DNA of 64,000 bases from Aureococcus anophagefferens (taxonomy: Eukaryota; Sar; Pelagophyceae; Pelagomonadales; Pelagomonadaceae), in assembly GCF_000186865.1 (NCBI RefSeq), contig NW_008705590.1, positions 402,341-466,340 of the forward strand. The letters are read 5' to 3'. The notes under the pieces are model-generated. The model was not told the origin of the DNA. It saw only the letters and a program-made list of their open reading frames with translations, and did no database searches. This document shows positions 10,700-20,770 of the stretch, piece by piece. Both the position numbers and the translations under genes were made by a program. Every line of letters starts with the position of its first letter. The first letter of the stretch is position 1.

Positions 10700-12322
10700 T
10701 TATTCCTTCCCCCCCGTGAGCCAGCGCGCGAGGCGCAGGCGCTGGACGCGGACCTCGGCGAGGAAAACTTTCTTCGTCGCGCTGACGGTCCCGCGGAAGT
10801 TCTGCCACGTGAGCTTCAGGGGCAGGAGCGGGTCGTCGTCGGAGCCGTCCTGGAGGCCCGCGAGCTGGTCGGCCGACGCCGCGACCGCGGCCGCGTCGCC
10901 GCGCGTGCGGGACCGGTACTTGGCCGCGCGGCGGACGGCCGCGTAGGAGATGAAGGGCAGGGGCAGCGCCAGGATCTTCGGCACGGCCTCGACGAGGAGC
11001 GCGGCGGTGCCCACGCAGAGCACGGAGATGGCGTGCGCGTAGGGCACCTGCGCGTTCGCCTTGCCCGCCTGCGCGCTGTAGGCCTCGGCGATGCCCGCGT
11101 TGCGGCTCTTGGCCGCGACGCTCTCCTCGCCCCGCGCCAAGTTGTACTCGCAGGCGACGAAGCTCACGGCGACCTGGAAGCCCCCCCAGGCCGTCGCGAC
11201 GATCGACGCGAGCACGGCCGCGTCCTGGCCCGACGACTCGCTGAGGCTCGCGACGGCGCCCGCGATGAGCGGCGCGGGCAGGAAGGCGCGGACGAAGCCC
11301 GTCCAGGCGTCGGTGTCGGCCTTGGACTCGATCTCGACGATCTCCGTGACCGACTTCCACGTGCGGCCGATGTCCGCCTTCGTCGCGAATCGGCGCCGGC
11401 CGAGCGCCTGCGCGCGGAGCGCGCGCCGCGACGCGTCCTGCTCCGCGAGCACGGCCACGGACGCCGTCAGCAGGGAGACGACGGGGCACGCCAGCAGGAT
11501 CAGCGTCTTCACGGAGGCCGCGACTTCCCTTTCCATGGGCGCGCTCTCCATGGGCGAGGCCAGATCCGGGCGCGCGGGGCTGCCGAAGAGGAGCTGCCAG
11601 CCCGGCAGCGTCGCCGCGGCGGGGGCCGCCGCGGCCGCGCCGTCCGCGGCCGCCGGCGCGGCGCTCCCGGGCTCCGGGAGCGTCGGCAGGGTCCAGCTCA
11701 TCACCTTCGCGAGCCCCGGCGACGCGTAGGACGCGATGCTCGCCGACTCGCCCTCCTCGGGGACCGCGAGCTCGAGGGCCTTGTCCGTCAGCAGCGACAG
11801 GTTCAGCGCCGCGACGCTCACGAGGACGCAGACCGGGAGCAGGCTCTTGACGCGCACCGCGCCGCACACGATCTCCTCGGCCTCGGCGGCCGCCCGCGTC
11901 GAGATGGCCGCGATCTCGCGGGCGTTGGCGCGCGCCGTGGAGCACTGCCACTCCTCGTAGGACCCGATGGCGTCCGTGACGCACGTGCCCGCGACAATAG
12001 ACGTCGTCGCGAGGTGGAGCGGCACGATCGACGTCGGCGCGAGCGCCATCACCGCCGCCCAGGCGACGGCCGTGTTGAGGATCGCCGCCTGCGTCGACTT
12101 GATCGGTTCGAACTGGTCCATGTCCTCGTCCACGGCCTCGATGCCCGTCGTGAACCGCTCGATGTTGCGCTTGATCGGGTCCATGGTCGTGTCCACGCGC
12201 TGGACTTCACCGAGTTTTTCCGAGATGGAGGCGGCATGTCTCCGCGTTTCGAGGGCGCGGTGCGGCGCTGGGAGGTGGAAGGCCGACGCGACGCCCAGGC
12301 AGAATAGCGCAAGGCGCATCAT
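10700..12322 (-). CDS. Predicted plastid-targeted multi-pass membrane protein
   Basis: 540 residues from ATG 12322 (a second ATG follows at 12319; the longer frame begins with a non-ATG codon). The leader MMRLALFCLGVASAFHLPAP is a hydrophobic signal ending in ASAF, the heterokont bipartite plastid-targeting pattern. Downstream are several hydrophobic helices (e.g. AVAWAAVMALAPTSIVPLH, LLPVCVLVSVAALNLSLL, TLILLACPVVSLLTASVAVL, HAISVLCVGTAALLVEAV) separated by Ala/Glu-rich helices. There is an Ala/Pro-rich insert near residue 230 and a basic C-terminus. No family recognised. Likely a plastid envelope or thylakoid membrane protein of unknown role. Confidence 0.75.
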   Translation of the reverse strand: MMRLALFCLGVASAFHLPAPHRALETRRHAASISEKLGEVQRVDTTMDPIKRNIERFTTGIEAVDEDMDQFEPIKSTQAAILNTAVAWAAVMALAPTSIVPLHLATTSIVAGTCVTDAIGSYEEWQCSTARANAREIAAISTRAAAEAEEIVCGAVRVKSLLPVCVLVSVAALNLSLLTDKALELAVPEEGESASIASYASPGLAKVMSWTLPTLPEPGSAAPAAADGAAAAAPAAATLPGWQLLFGSPARPDLASPMESAPMEREVAASVKTLILLACPVVSLLTASVAVLAEQDASRRALRAQALGRRRFATKADIGRTWKSVTEIVEIESKADTDAWTGFVRAFLPAPLIAGAVASLSESSGQDAAVLASIVATAWGGFQVAVSFVACEYNLARGEESVAAKSRNAGIAEAYSAQAGKANAQVPYAHAISVLCVGTAALLVEAVPKILALPLPFISYAAVRRAAKYRSRTRGDAAAVAASADQLAGLQDGSDDDPLLPLKLTWQNFRGTVSATKKVFLAEVRVQRLRLARWLTGGKE

Positions 12323-12776
12323 CGTCCTCGGCGCCACGCACGAAAGCGGCTCTTTTGGCTCAGGCCTCAACCTTGAGGCAGAAATACCGCGCGCAGCCGC
12401 TGCAACGGCTCCTCAGAGCTCGCTTTATTATATATAGCAATCTGGGCGTTCTCAAATCCAAACTCCCTGACGCGTGCCGAAACCTAAGGACGCGTGCGTT
12501 CGGCCGGCCGATCTCACGACCTGGGGTTCGCAGCTTGCCTCAGCGGCCATGGGTGACGGTCGGCCATTGACCGTCTGGGTGATAATGTCGGAGACCCCCT
12601 TCCTCTGCTCAGTACATCTGGGCGCGCGTGCGGAGACTGCGGCCGCAGCTCTTCACCTCCGGAAACCGTGACCTCATTGAGGCTTACTTTGTCCACAGCG
12701 AGGAGAGGTCGACGCGCTTGCCCTCGACGATGACGGGCGTGATCCGGCTCTGAGAGCGACTTGGCCTAAAAAAGCC
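12323..12776. other. Divergent intergenic region with a possible exon remnant
   Basis: About 450 bp between divergently transcribed genes, less GC-rich around 12360-12480 (contains TTTATTATATATAG at ~12423-12436, a possible TATA-like element). On the minus strand 12684-12754 reads SRITPVIVEGKRVDLSSLWTK and then stop, preceded by CTCTCAG, an acceptor-like sequence. That is protein-like but has no partner exon I can find. Confidence 0.4.
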
Positions 12777-15473
12777 ATGAAGCCCACGACCCGCGGCCCG
12801 CTTTCCCAGCGCTGGGCGCGGTTCCTCTTGGGTCTGTCGGCCTTTAGCGTCCTGCCGCCGCTGGGCCCGCGCGTGCTCGTCGCCGGCGGCAGCGACGCCT
12901 CCGCCGCGGTGGCCTGGGGCTACGTCTGCGTGGCGTCGGGCTGCGGCCTGCGGGTCGGCGCCCTGCTGCGGCGCGGCGCGGCGGCGCTGCCGGCCTGGGC
13001 CGCGGCGCCGCGCTGGGCCGCGTGGGCGGCGGTGCTCGCGGCGCACGCGGCGCTCGGCGCGGCGCGGACGCGGCGCGGCGCGGCGTGCTGGCGCTTCGCG
13101 GCGTCCGTCGCCGCGGCGCTCGCCTGCGGCGGCGGCGGCCCCGACCGGTCGCGCGGCGCCGACGGCTGGCGGCTGGGCGGCCGCGCGGCGGGCGCCGCGG
13201 CGCCGCTGGCGAGGTTGGTCGCGCGGTCGACGTACCGGCGGTGCCTCCGGGGCCTGCTCGTGGCCGCGGCGCCGCCGGGCGCGCCGCGGCCGCCGAAGAA
13301 GCCCGCGTTCGGGGACGTCCTGCGCGCGCTCGCCGCCGCCGCGGCGTCGGCCGCCGCGGAGTCCGCGCGCGCGCGGCCCGGCGCGTGGCTTTTAGGCGGC
13401 GGCGCGCTGGCCGCGATCTGCTGGTGCTACCGCGCGTTCCGCCGCATGCCCGCGAGCGAGCCGGAGCTCGCGCCGGCGCTGCCCATGGCGCGGGCGCCGA
13501 GCGAGGGCACGCTCCACCGGCTGGGGTCGCCGACGCGGCGCCGCGCGCCGCGGCTCTACGTCGAGTCGTGCGGCGGCGACCGGGCGGCCGCGGAGGCGCG
13601 GTGGCGCAAGACCGTGGCCTGGCGGCGGGCCAACGACGTCGCCGCCGTCGTCCGGGTCGGCCAGCCCAAGTACCACGACGTGAAGCAGATGTACCCGCAC
13701 CACTTCGGCGGGCGGTCGAAGCGCGGCGAGATCATCATGTGGGAGCTGCTGGGCCAGCTCGACACGGCCGTGCTCCGGAGCGGCCGCGTGTCCATGGAGG
13801 AGGCCTTCCGCCACTTCATCTTCATCCACGAGTACGCGGCGTTGAAGTTTGAAGGCGAGGAGACGGAGCTCGTGACCGTGCTCGACGTCGCGGGGCTCCG
13901 CTTCAGCGAGGTGAACTCGTTCCTCCTGCGCCTCGTCGCGACGGCGTCGGACGTGCTGAACAACCTCGCGCCCTTCCGCGTGCGGCGCATCTTCATCCTC
14001 AACGCGCCGTCGTGGTTCGGCGCGGCGTGGGCGGGCGTGCGGCGCGTGCTGCCCGCGGAGACGCGGCACAAGGTCACGATCGTCGGCGCGGACTACGCGT
14101 CGACCCTCGCGGAGCTGGCGGACCACGACGAGCTGCCGTCGACCTACGGGGGCGGCGGCCCGCCGCTGAGCCAGGCCGAGGACGAGCTCGACATGCTCGA
14201 GGCCGTCTGCGTGCTCAACTCGGGCGGCGCGGTCGACTTCCTCGAGCGGGGCTCGGACTCCGACGCGTCCCCGGCGTCGGCGTCGCCGCAGCGCGCGGCG
14301 TCGCCGGAGGTGGGATCGCCGGACGCGCCCGCGTCGCCCGCGCCGCGGCCGCGGTGGGCGCCGTGGCGAATGCCCGCCGCGCCGCGCGCGCACCTCGGCG
14401 CGGCCAACGACTTCTACTACTGCGACCAGCGCAGGCGCTGGGTGCTGCGCGGCGACGAGGAGGACGGCGCGGCGCCGGGCGGCGGCGACGCCGACGAGGA
14501 CGCGCTCGTCGTCGCCATCCAGGCCGCGACGCTCCGGCGGTCGATGTCGTCGGAGAAGGCGCTCGGCTCGCTCAAGGCGCGGACGGCCGACGACCTCATG
14601 CGCACGCTGCCCGAGGCCTTCTCCGTGCCCGGCCACCAGAGGCGCGCGCCGGCGCGCCGCGGCGCGCCGCCGCCGCCGCGGACGCGCGCGGAGTCGCTCG
14701 AGCTCGACGACGACGGCGACGACGGCCGCGAGGATTTGGGCGACCCCGCGCTGGCCGTCGGCCTCTACCTGGGCCTGGGCCTGACCTGGGCCTGCCAGTC
14801 CTTCCTCTTCGCCGCCGCGCCGACGTGGCTCCTCGGGCCCGCGTCGCGCGGCGGGCTGGGCTTCCGCGCGGCGGACGCGGCGGGCGCGGCCGTCGCCGCG
14901 TGCGGCGCGCTGGGGCTGCTGCGCTGGCGCTGCTCCGAGGCCCTCGCGCGCATGCCGGAGCGCGCGCCGCTGCGGGCCTACCGCGTCGCCACGGCGCTCG
15001 GCGTCGTCGTCAACGTCGCCGCGCCGACCTACGCGAAGAGCCTCGCGGACGACCGCCTGCCCCGCGACTCGTCGGCCGTGCACGTCGCCGTCGCGCTCAC
15101 GGGCGCCGCCTGGCTCCTGGGCGCGCGCTTCGCGACGGACGCGGCGGACGCGGCCGCGGCGATGATGCTCCAGTCCCACGCGACGTCGCGCGCGGTCGCG
15201 GCCGCGGGCCTGTCGGACGCGGGCCGCGTCGCGGGCGCGCTCCTGGCGACCCTGGTCGTGCCCCGGGCGCTCGAGGCCGGCGCCCACGCGGCGACGGGCC
15301 TCTACGCGGCCGCGGGCGCCAGCGCGCTGCTCTACGCGCTCTCCGTCGCCGTCTACCGCCGCGTGCTCGGCGACGTCTCCGACGACGGCGCCGGCGGCGC
15401 CTGCGCCGTCTTCCTCGAGGTCCCCGCCCGCGACGTCCAGCGCCTCGTCGACGACTGCATCGAGAGCGGGTGA
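12777..15473 (+). CDS. CRAL-TRIO (Sec14-like) domain membrane protein
   Basis: 898 residues from ATG 12777. The N-terminal ~230 residues hold hydrophobic, probably membrane-spanning segments. A CRAL-TRIO lipid-binding domain spans roughly residues 265-460: an N-lobe helix (AEARWRKTVAWRRAN), then FHFIF-type core FRHFIFIHEYAA, VTVLDVAGLRFSEVNSF and RRIFILNAPSWFGAAW, then the closing ADHDELPSTYGGGG, all matching Sec14 motifs. A low-complexity acidic/Ser/Pro linker follows (~480-650). The C-terminal ~250 residues contain further hydrophobic helices. Sec14 domains exchange phosphoinositides, sterols or tocopherols between membranes. A CRAL-TRIO core between two membrane regions is unusual. The substrate cannot be told from sequence. 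Confidence 0.85.
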   Translation: MKPTTRGPLSQRWARFLLGLSAFSVLPPLGPRVLVAGGSDASAAVAWGYVCVASGCGLRVGALLRRGAAALPAWAAAPRWAAWAAVLAAHAALGAARTRRGAACWRFAASVAAALACGGGGPDRSRGADGWRLGGRAAGAAAPLARLVARSTYRRCLRGLLVAAAPPGAPRPPKKPAFGDVLRALAAAAASAAAESARARPGAWLLGGGALAAICWCYRAFRRMPASEPELAPALPMARAPSEGTLHRLGSPTRRRAPRLYVESCGGDRAAAEARWRKTVAWRRANDVAAVVRVGQPKYHDVKQMYPHHFGGRSKRGEIIMWELLGQLDTAVLRSGRVSMEEAFRHFIFIHEYAALKFEGEETELVTVLDVAGLRFSEVNSFLLRLVATASDVLNNLAPFRVRRIFILNAPSWFGAAWAGVRRVLPAETRHKVTIVGADYASTLAELADHDELPSTYGGGGPPLSQAEDELDMLEAVCVLNSGGAVDFLERGSDSDASPASASPQRAASPEVGSPDAPASPAPRPRWAPWRMPAAPRAHLGAANDFYYCDQRRRWVLRGDEEDGAAPGGGDADEDALVVAIQAATLRRSMSSEKALGSLKARTADDLMRTLPEAFSVPGHQRRAPARRGAPPPPRTRAESLELDDDGDDGREDLGDPALAVGLYLGLGLTWACQSFLFAAAPTWLLGPASRGGLGFRAADAAGAAVAACGALGLLRWRCSEALARMPERAPLRAYRVATALGVVVNVAAPTYAKSLADDRLPRDSSAVHVAVALTGAAWLLGARFATDAADAAAAMMLQSHATSRAVAAAGLSDAGRVAGALLATLVVPRALEAGAHAATGLYAAAGASALLYALSVAVYRRVLGDVSDDGAGGACAVFLEVPARDVQRLVDDCIESG

Positions 15474-15779
15474 GATGCTTTAAACACTGACTTCAAACTT
15501 GTCGGATACTAGAAGTACACACCAGTGCATGATGCAGCCGACCTTGAATTGAACCCAATGATGAAGTGAGTGCATTTGAGGGGGGGCTTATCCAGGGGGG
15601 TTCGTGGGGTACCTTGGCGAGCCGAGCCAGGTGGCGGCCGGAGGCCGCCCCCTAGCCGTCGCAGCGGAGGTTGGTCGTGAGGGTGGCGAGGGCGGCGCGG
15701 TCCGCGAGGGCAGCCCGACTCGCGAGCGCGGCCCGCCACTGCGAGAATCCGCGCGCGCGCACACGCACTGCACCGCACC
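15474..15779. other. Intergenic region upstream of the SDR/FAD fusion gene
   Basis: 306 bp with no supported gene. The first ~80 bp are relatively AT-rich, followed by a G-rich tract near 15580-15600 and a GC-rich 5' leader running into GCACCATGGCG, a good start context, at 15780. Confidence 0.45.
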
Positions 15780-18621
15780 ATGGCGGGCAGCCTCCTCTGG
15801 ATCGCGGCGGCCTGCGTCCCGCTCCTCGTCTACCGCCCGCCCGTCGAGCTGCTCCGCGAACTCTTCACGCGGCTCTACCACGTGCAGAGCCATCTCCCGG
15901 CGGCCCTCGCGAAGCAGTGGCGCCTCGGCGCGACGCTGCTGCTGCAGCTCGTCCCGGCCATGGACCCCGCGGCGGACCCCTACCTCACGGCCTACGACGT
16001 GCCGCCCTGCGCGGCGGGCAACGGCAAGTCCGCCGTGCTCATCACGGGCGCGACGGGCATGGTCGGCCTCCACCTCATGGACCTGCTGCTCCGAACGACG
16101 GACGCGCGCGTCTTCGCCGTCGTGCGGCGGCGATCGCTCGAGAAGCTGCGGCGCGACGCCGGGAAATACGGCCTCGCCCTCCCCCAGTTCGAGGGCCGGG
16201 TGACGATCAGCGTCCGGTGGCCGGGACGATTTCCGAGAGATTTCGGGTGGGGAAACGATGAAACATCGTGACCGACATGCTTGGTAGGTCACGATCCTCG
16301 ACGGCGACTGCAAGAAGCGGCACCTGGGCCTCGGCGCGGCCGCGTGGCGCGACGTCGAGCGCGACGTCGGCTACTGCTTCCACCTCGCGGCGAACTCGTC
16401 CTTCGTCGCGACCTACGAGATTTTACGAAGCGACTGGATGCCGAGCTACGTGGACCTCCTCGAGTTCTGCGCGCGCGCGGGCGTCGCGTTCCACCTCGTC
16501 GGGTCCGTGGGCCGCTTCGCCGTCGCGGTGCCGGAGAACCGGACGCGGCGCGGCGTCTGGACGTCGGGCTACATGCGCCAGAAGTACGTCCAGTACGAGC
16601 TCCTGCAGAAGTTCTTCGCGAGGGGCCTCGGCGGGAGCTGGACGGACTGCGCCTACATCCTGGGCACGGTCGCGGGCGGCGGCGCGAACCCGGGCTTCCA
16701 CGACTCCATGTGGAAGGCCGCGGCGATCCAGCGCGCGGTCGGCGTCGCGTTCCCCGGCGACGCGACGCTCGTCCCCGTGGACGCGCTCGTCGAGGCGCTC
16801 TGGGTCAACGCGACGGCCGGGGCCGTGGCGCCCTACATGTCCCTCCGCCTGAAGCGCGTGCTCGCGTCCGCGGACATCGGCGTCGCGACGACCGTGGGCG
16901 CCGCGGACTTTTGGCGCGCCGCGGACGCCGCGGGCTTCCCGCGCGTCGCCGTGCGCGCGTTCGTGCCGCCGGACATCGACGCGCTCGTCGCGGCCATGCA
17001 CCGCCCCTTCGAGGCGCCGCCGGCCGTGCGCGCGATCTTCGACGCCGTCGACGAAGAAGCCGTCATCGCCGCGAACTTCGCGTACGCGCGGCGCGAGTTC
17101 GGCGCGCTCGAGGCCTGGCTGCCCCGCCGCGGGCCCGCCGCGCGCCACGCGTCGGCGTCCTACCCCTACGGCGCGAACCACAACGGCACCGTCGCCCTGG
17201 GGCGCGTCGCCGCGACGCCGTCGGCGGCGGCGGACGTCGCGAAGCTCCTCCGGGCGGACGCGGCCTCCGGCGTGCGGTGCGTCGGGAGCGCGAAGAGCAA
17301 CACGGCCTGCCTCGCCGCGCCCCGCGGCGCCGCGATCCTGCGCCTCGACCCGGCGCCGGGCCTCGTGGCCGTCGCCGAGGACCGCGCGACGGCGACCGTC
17401 GGCGCGGGCGTCTGCCTCCGCGACGTCGTCGCCGCGCTCGGCCGCGAGGGCCTCATGCTCTACTCGGCCGTGGAGATCGGGAACCTGACCATGGGCGCCG
17501 CGGCGGTGTGCCACACGAAGAACCGCCACGCGCCGGGCGACAAGGGCATCCTGTCGTCCTACGTCGCCGGCGCGACGTTCGTCGACGGCCGGGGCCGCGT
17601 CCACGAGGTGCGCACGGGCGACCACGCCGCGGGCGGCGGCCCGGGGCCCGGCGACTACCACCGCGTCGACGGCAAGGACGCGGCGGGCCCCCGGTCGCCG
17701 GCGGCGGTCATGCGCCACCTGCGGTCGTCGCACGGCCTCCTCGGCGTCGTCGTCGACGTCGTCGTCGCCGTGCGGCCCGCGGCGGGGAGGTCCGTCGACC
17801 ACGCGGTCTACGCGTCGGCGGCGGACTTCGCCGACGTCGCGCGGGACCACGCGAACAGCGGCGGCTCCGTCTTCGCCTACCTCTCGCCCTCGCTCGACCG
17901 CTACCTCGTCGAGACGCAGAAGCCGACGCTCAAGCCCCCGAAGGGCCACTGGTTCTGGGCCGCGCGCGAGGTCTTCATCACGGCGCTCTTCCCCTTTTTG
18001 TTCCGCGTCGGCGACCTGCTCCCCGCGACGGTCGCGCGCCTCTTCTACGGCCTGCTCCACGTCGCGGGCGAGGCCGCCCTCACGCGGCTCCACGCGCACG
18101 GCTCCGCGCCGCCGGGCGCGCACGTGGGCTGGCACGACCACGGCTCCTGGACCAAGTTCCAGTGGACGTTTTTGGCCTTCCCCCTGGACCGCGCCGGCCG
18201 CCTCTTCGACGAGCTCCGCGCGTTCTGCGACGCCTACGAGCGGTCGACGGGCTACGCGAACGCCTACTTCGTGTCCTACGTCATGGAGCGCGACGCCTTC
18301 GCGACCTTCTCCTACGCGGCGGCCGGGCCCGTCGTCACCGTCGACCCCATCGCGGCCAACGCCTGCGGCCGCTTCCTCCCCTTTTGCGAGGCGCTCGCGG
18401 CGCACCTCGACGCGACCGTCGGCGGGCTCAAGGGCGCGTTCAACCAGTCCGTCGGCGTCGCGCCGCGCGCGCTCGGCGCCGCCGTGCGGGCCAACGCCGG
18501 CGCCGGCGACTTCCTCCAGCTCCGCAAGGAGTACGACCCGCAGGGCCGCTTCCTCAACGCGTTCTTCGAGGAGATCCTGGCGGGCGTCGCGTCGGACGCG
18601 CCCATCGCCGCGGGCCTCTAG
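15780..18621 (+). CDS. Extended SDR (thioester/acyl reductase-like) fused to FAD-linked oxidase
   Basis: Exons 15780-16199 and 16288-18621, 917 residues. The N-terminus has a hydrophobic segment (LLWIAAACVPLLVY). Residues ~83-420 are an NAD(P)-binding Rossmann domain of the extended SDR / male-sterility / thioester-reductase type: AVLITGATGMVGLHLMDLLL carries GxxGxxG, then FAVVRR, then YCFHLAANSS. The usual YxxxK is not obvious; GYMRQKYVQYELL (Y..x..K) is the likeliest equivalent. Residues ~430-620 are an FAD_binding_4 (GLO/BBE-like) domain (ASAVEIGN-like SAVEIGNLTMGAAAVCHTKN). The C-terminus has WTFLAFPLDRAG and ends RKEYDPQGRFLNAFF, the typical tail of gulonolactone-oxidase-type enzymes. 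Likely a redox enzyme acting on an acyl or sugar-derived substrate. The fusion is seen directly; the reaction is inferred. Confidence 0.85.
16200..16287 (+). other. Spliceosomal intron, 88 bp, flanked by a near-duplication
   Basis: GT at 16200, TAG ending 16287. Splicing gives FEGR|VTILDGDCKKRH and links two frames that are otherwise interrupted. The first nine bases, GTGACGATC, are almost repeated after the acceptor (GTCACGATC, 16288-16296; 8 of 9), the same architecture as the introners but with no inverted termini. A short hairpin ACGATG-AAA-CATCGT lies at 16255-16269. Confidence 0.85.
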
Positions 18622-18674
18622 GAGGGGCGGCGCGGAGGCGGGGCGCGCCGCCTCATGCGCGAGAGAGAGGCGAC

Positions 18675-20574
18675 TTAGATCCAGTCGACGCCCAACGCGA
18701 CGGCCGTGAGGGCGATGGTCACGGGCAGGAAGAGGATGCGGCACAAGATGTCGAGCTGGAGGGACCGGGGCTTGGTGAAGAAGAGGGGCTCGTCGACGAT
18801 GGAGCCGGAGACGATCGCGTCGGGGCCCGAGCCGACGAGGTCGACGAACTCCTTGAAGTCGAACATGGCGTCGTTCGGGTCCATGATGGGGCTGCCGTGC
18901 TTCCTCTTGTAGTAGACCATCGTGAGGTAGGCCTGGTCCGGCGTCACGTAGTAGCCGTAGTTCTGGAGCGAGGTCGCGAGCTCGCGGTGGTTGATCGTGC
19001 CGCTGTGGTCGGAGTCCGCGCGGTCGAAGACGGCGCGGAGCGCGTCGAGGAGCCGGTCCGTGAGCGCGCCCCGATGCATCTGGACGACGGACATGAGCCG
19101 CCGCGAGGACGCCTTCTTCGCGAGCTTCGGCGCCGCCGCGGCCTCCGCGGCGTACGGCCCGCCGCCGCGCTCCACGAGGACGTCGACGTGCGGGCCCGCG
19201 ATGGGCACGTCGCCGAGCGTCAGCGCGCGGACGCGGGGCCGGTCGCGCGCGTACTCGAAGGGCGCGAGGCCCTCCGCGGCGGCGGGCGCGCCGCCCTCGG
19301 TGAAGACCTCGAGGTGGCTGAGCAGGAGCTTGTTGCTCTTGACCATGCAGCGGCGGCGCTCCTCCTGGATCCGCTCGCGGCCGAGGAAGTAGCAGACGGC
19401 GCCGTACTCGAGGACGCACGCGACGGAGATGACCTGGCACGTGATGAGGAACTTCGTGAGCCTCGTCACGTAGGAGAGGACCTGCATGCGCGCGTAGGAC
19501 TGGGTCTGGAGCGTGAGCATGATGAGCACGGGGATGACGGCGATGGCGACGCGCGCGGGCCCGACGTGGCGGTCGACCCAGAAGCCCACGTAGTTGATGA
19601 GCAGGAACATCATCGCCGGGAGCACGGTCTGCAGGAAGTAGAAGTTGGGCTTCCGCTTGAACCGGAAGGTCATGTGCGCCTCGCTGTAGTCCCTGGACGT
19701 GCGGATCACCGTGTCCACCGTCGCCGACGTGCCCTTGATTCTCCACGCGTTGTTCCCGTGCGTCCCGAGCGTCACCTGCGGCTCCCAGTACTGGACGCGC
19801 TGCGTGTCGTAGGGCGCGAAGCCGATGGTCACGGAGCACTCCTGCTCGTCGAAGGGCAGGTGCCGCAGGTCGAGCTGGCACCGGAACGTGTCGTCGACGC
19901 GGACGTTGTGCGTGATGCTCCCGGACGGGTAGATCGCGAGCGACAGCGTCGTCGTCGCGGGCCTCGCGGACCCGTCGACGAAGTACCAGCTGCTCTGCCA
20001 GATCCTGTCGTGGTAGGCCGGGCTCAGGATCCACTAGTACTGGTTCGTCCTCGCAGTCCGGCGTGTACGCGTACGCGAGCCGCATGTCGACCCACATGAG
20101 CCGCAGCGTGCCCACGGCGTGGAGCAGGTTCTTGTGCTCGTCGATGTCGAAGTCCGTGAGCTCGAAGAAGGGGTAGAGGAACACCGGCGTCGCCTCGACG
20201 TCGCCGAAGAGCCACTGCGTCGGCAGCATCGTGCTGTCGTAGTTCGGCGCGCGCCCGCCGCGCGTCGACCCGTCGTCGCCCAAGATGAAGGCCTCGAGCT
20301 CGGCCGTCGACAGGAACGTGTTGTTGCCGATCGTCTCCCAGATCTGGTGATCCGTCCAGTTGAAGCGCCCGTAAAAGTCCCAGGCGATGCCGTCCCAGCT
20401 GGCGTAGCGGCAGCCCGAGTCCGTCCAATTATCATAAAGGTCCTCGTAGTAGGTGTAGTAGTAGCCGTACGTGCCGAAGTTCACCTCGTAGTCACAATCC
20501 TCGTAGCCACAATCCTCGCAGAACGCGCAGCGCGCGGCGAGCGCCGCGAGCGCCGCCATGACACACGCCCGCAT
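18675..20574 (-). CDS. Cys-loop ligand-gated ion channel with an EF-hand in the M3-M4 loop (one frameshift)
   Basis: Start ATG 20574 with a signal peptide (MRACVMAALAALAARC). The ~180-residue start of the ligand-binding domain is Tyr/Asp-rich with WVDMRLAY. Near 20035 the frame must shift by one and an in-frame TAG lies just before WILSPAYHDRIW. After that CQLDLRHLPFDEQEC is a canonical Cys-loop (13 residues between cysteines, Pro-Phe-Asp core). M1 is FYFLQTVLPAMMFLLINYV, M2 VAIAVIPVLIMLTLQTQSY, then M3, and M4 ends at LPVTIALTAVALGVDWI. The M3-M4 loop contains DRADSDHSGTINHRELATSL, an EF-hand loop, and a second degenerate one (DPNDAMFDFKEF). Pentameric channels open to neurotransmitter-like ligands; this loop suggests direct calcium control. 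The frameshift plus stop may be a sequencing error or a real lesion. Confidence 0.82.
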
Positions 20575-20770
20575 CCTTGCCTGGAGGAGAGGAGAGGAGG
20601 AGAGAGAGGCTGCCTTTGATATGAGCGTTTCATCTAGGATGCTGGTAATGCAGTAATGTTGCAATTAATGTTGCTGCGATCCTCGTCGACGTCCCACGCT
20701 CTGTTATGGCCGAACCCGCGGGGCAGCGCCGCTTCGTGGCAAGGTTGTGGTCGTAAGTTACCACCGCGGT

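Noticed and set aside
12684..13046. Minus-strand gene of 120 residues ending SSLWTK
   Set aside because: Its upstream two-thirds is the antisense shadow of the CRAL-TRIO gene. Only the last ~22 residues look protein-like, listed as a possible remnant.
20028..20039. Vector contamination at GGATCCACTAGT
   Set aside because: Only 12 bp match a polylinker order and both flanks continue the same receptor domain, so contamination is not shown; kept only as a caution on sequence quality.
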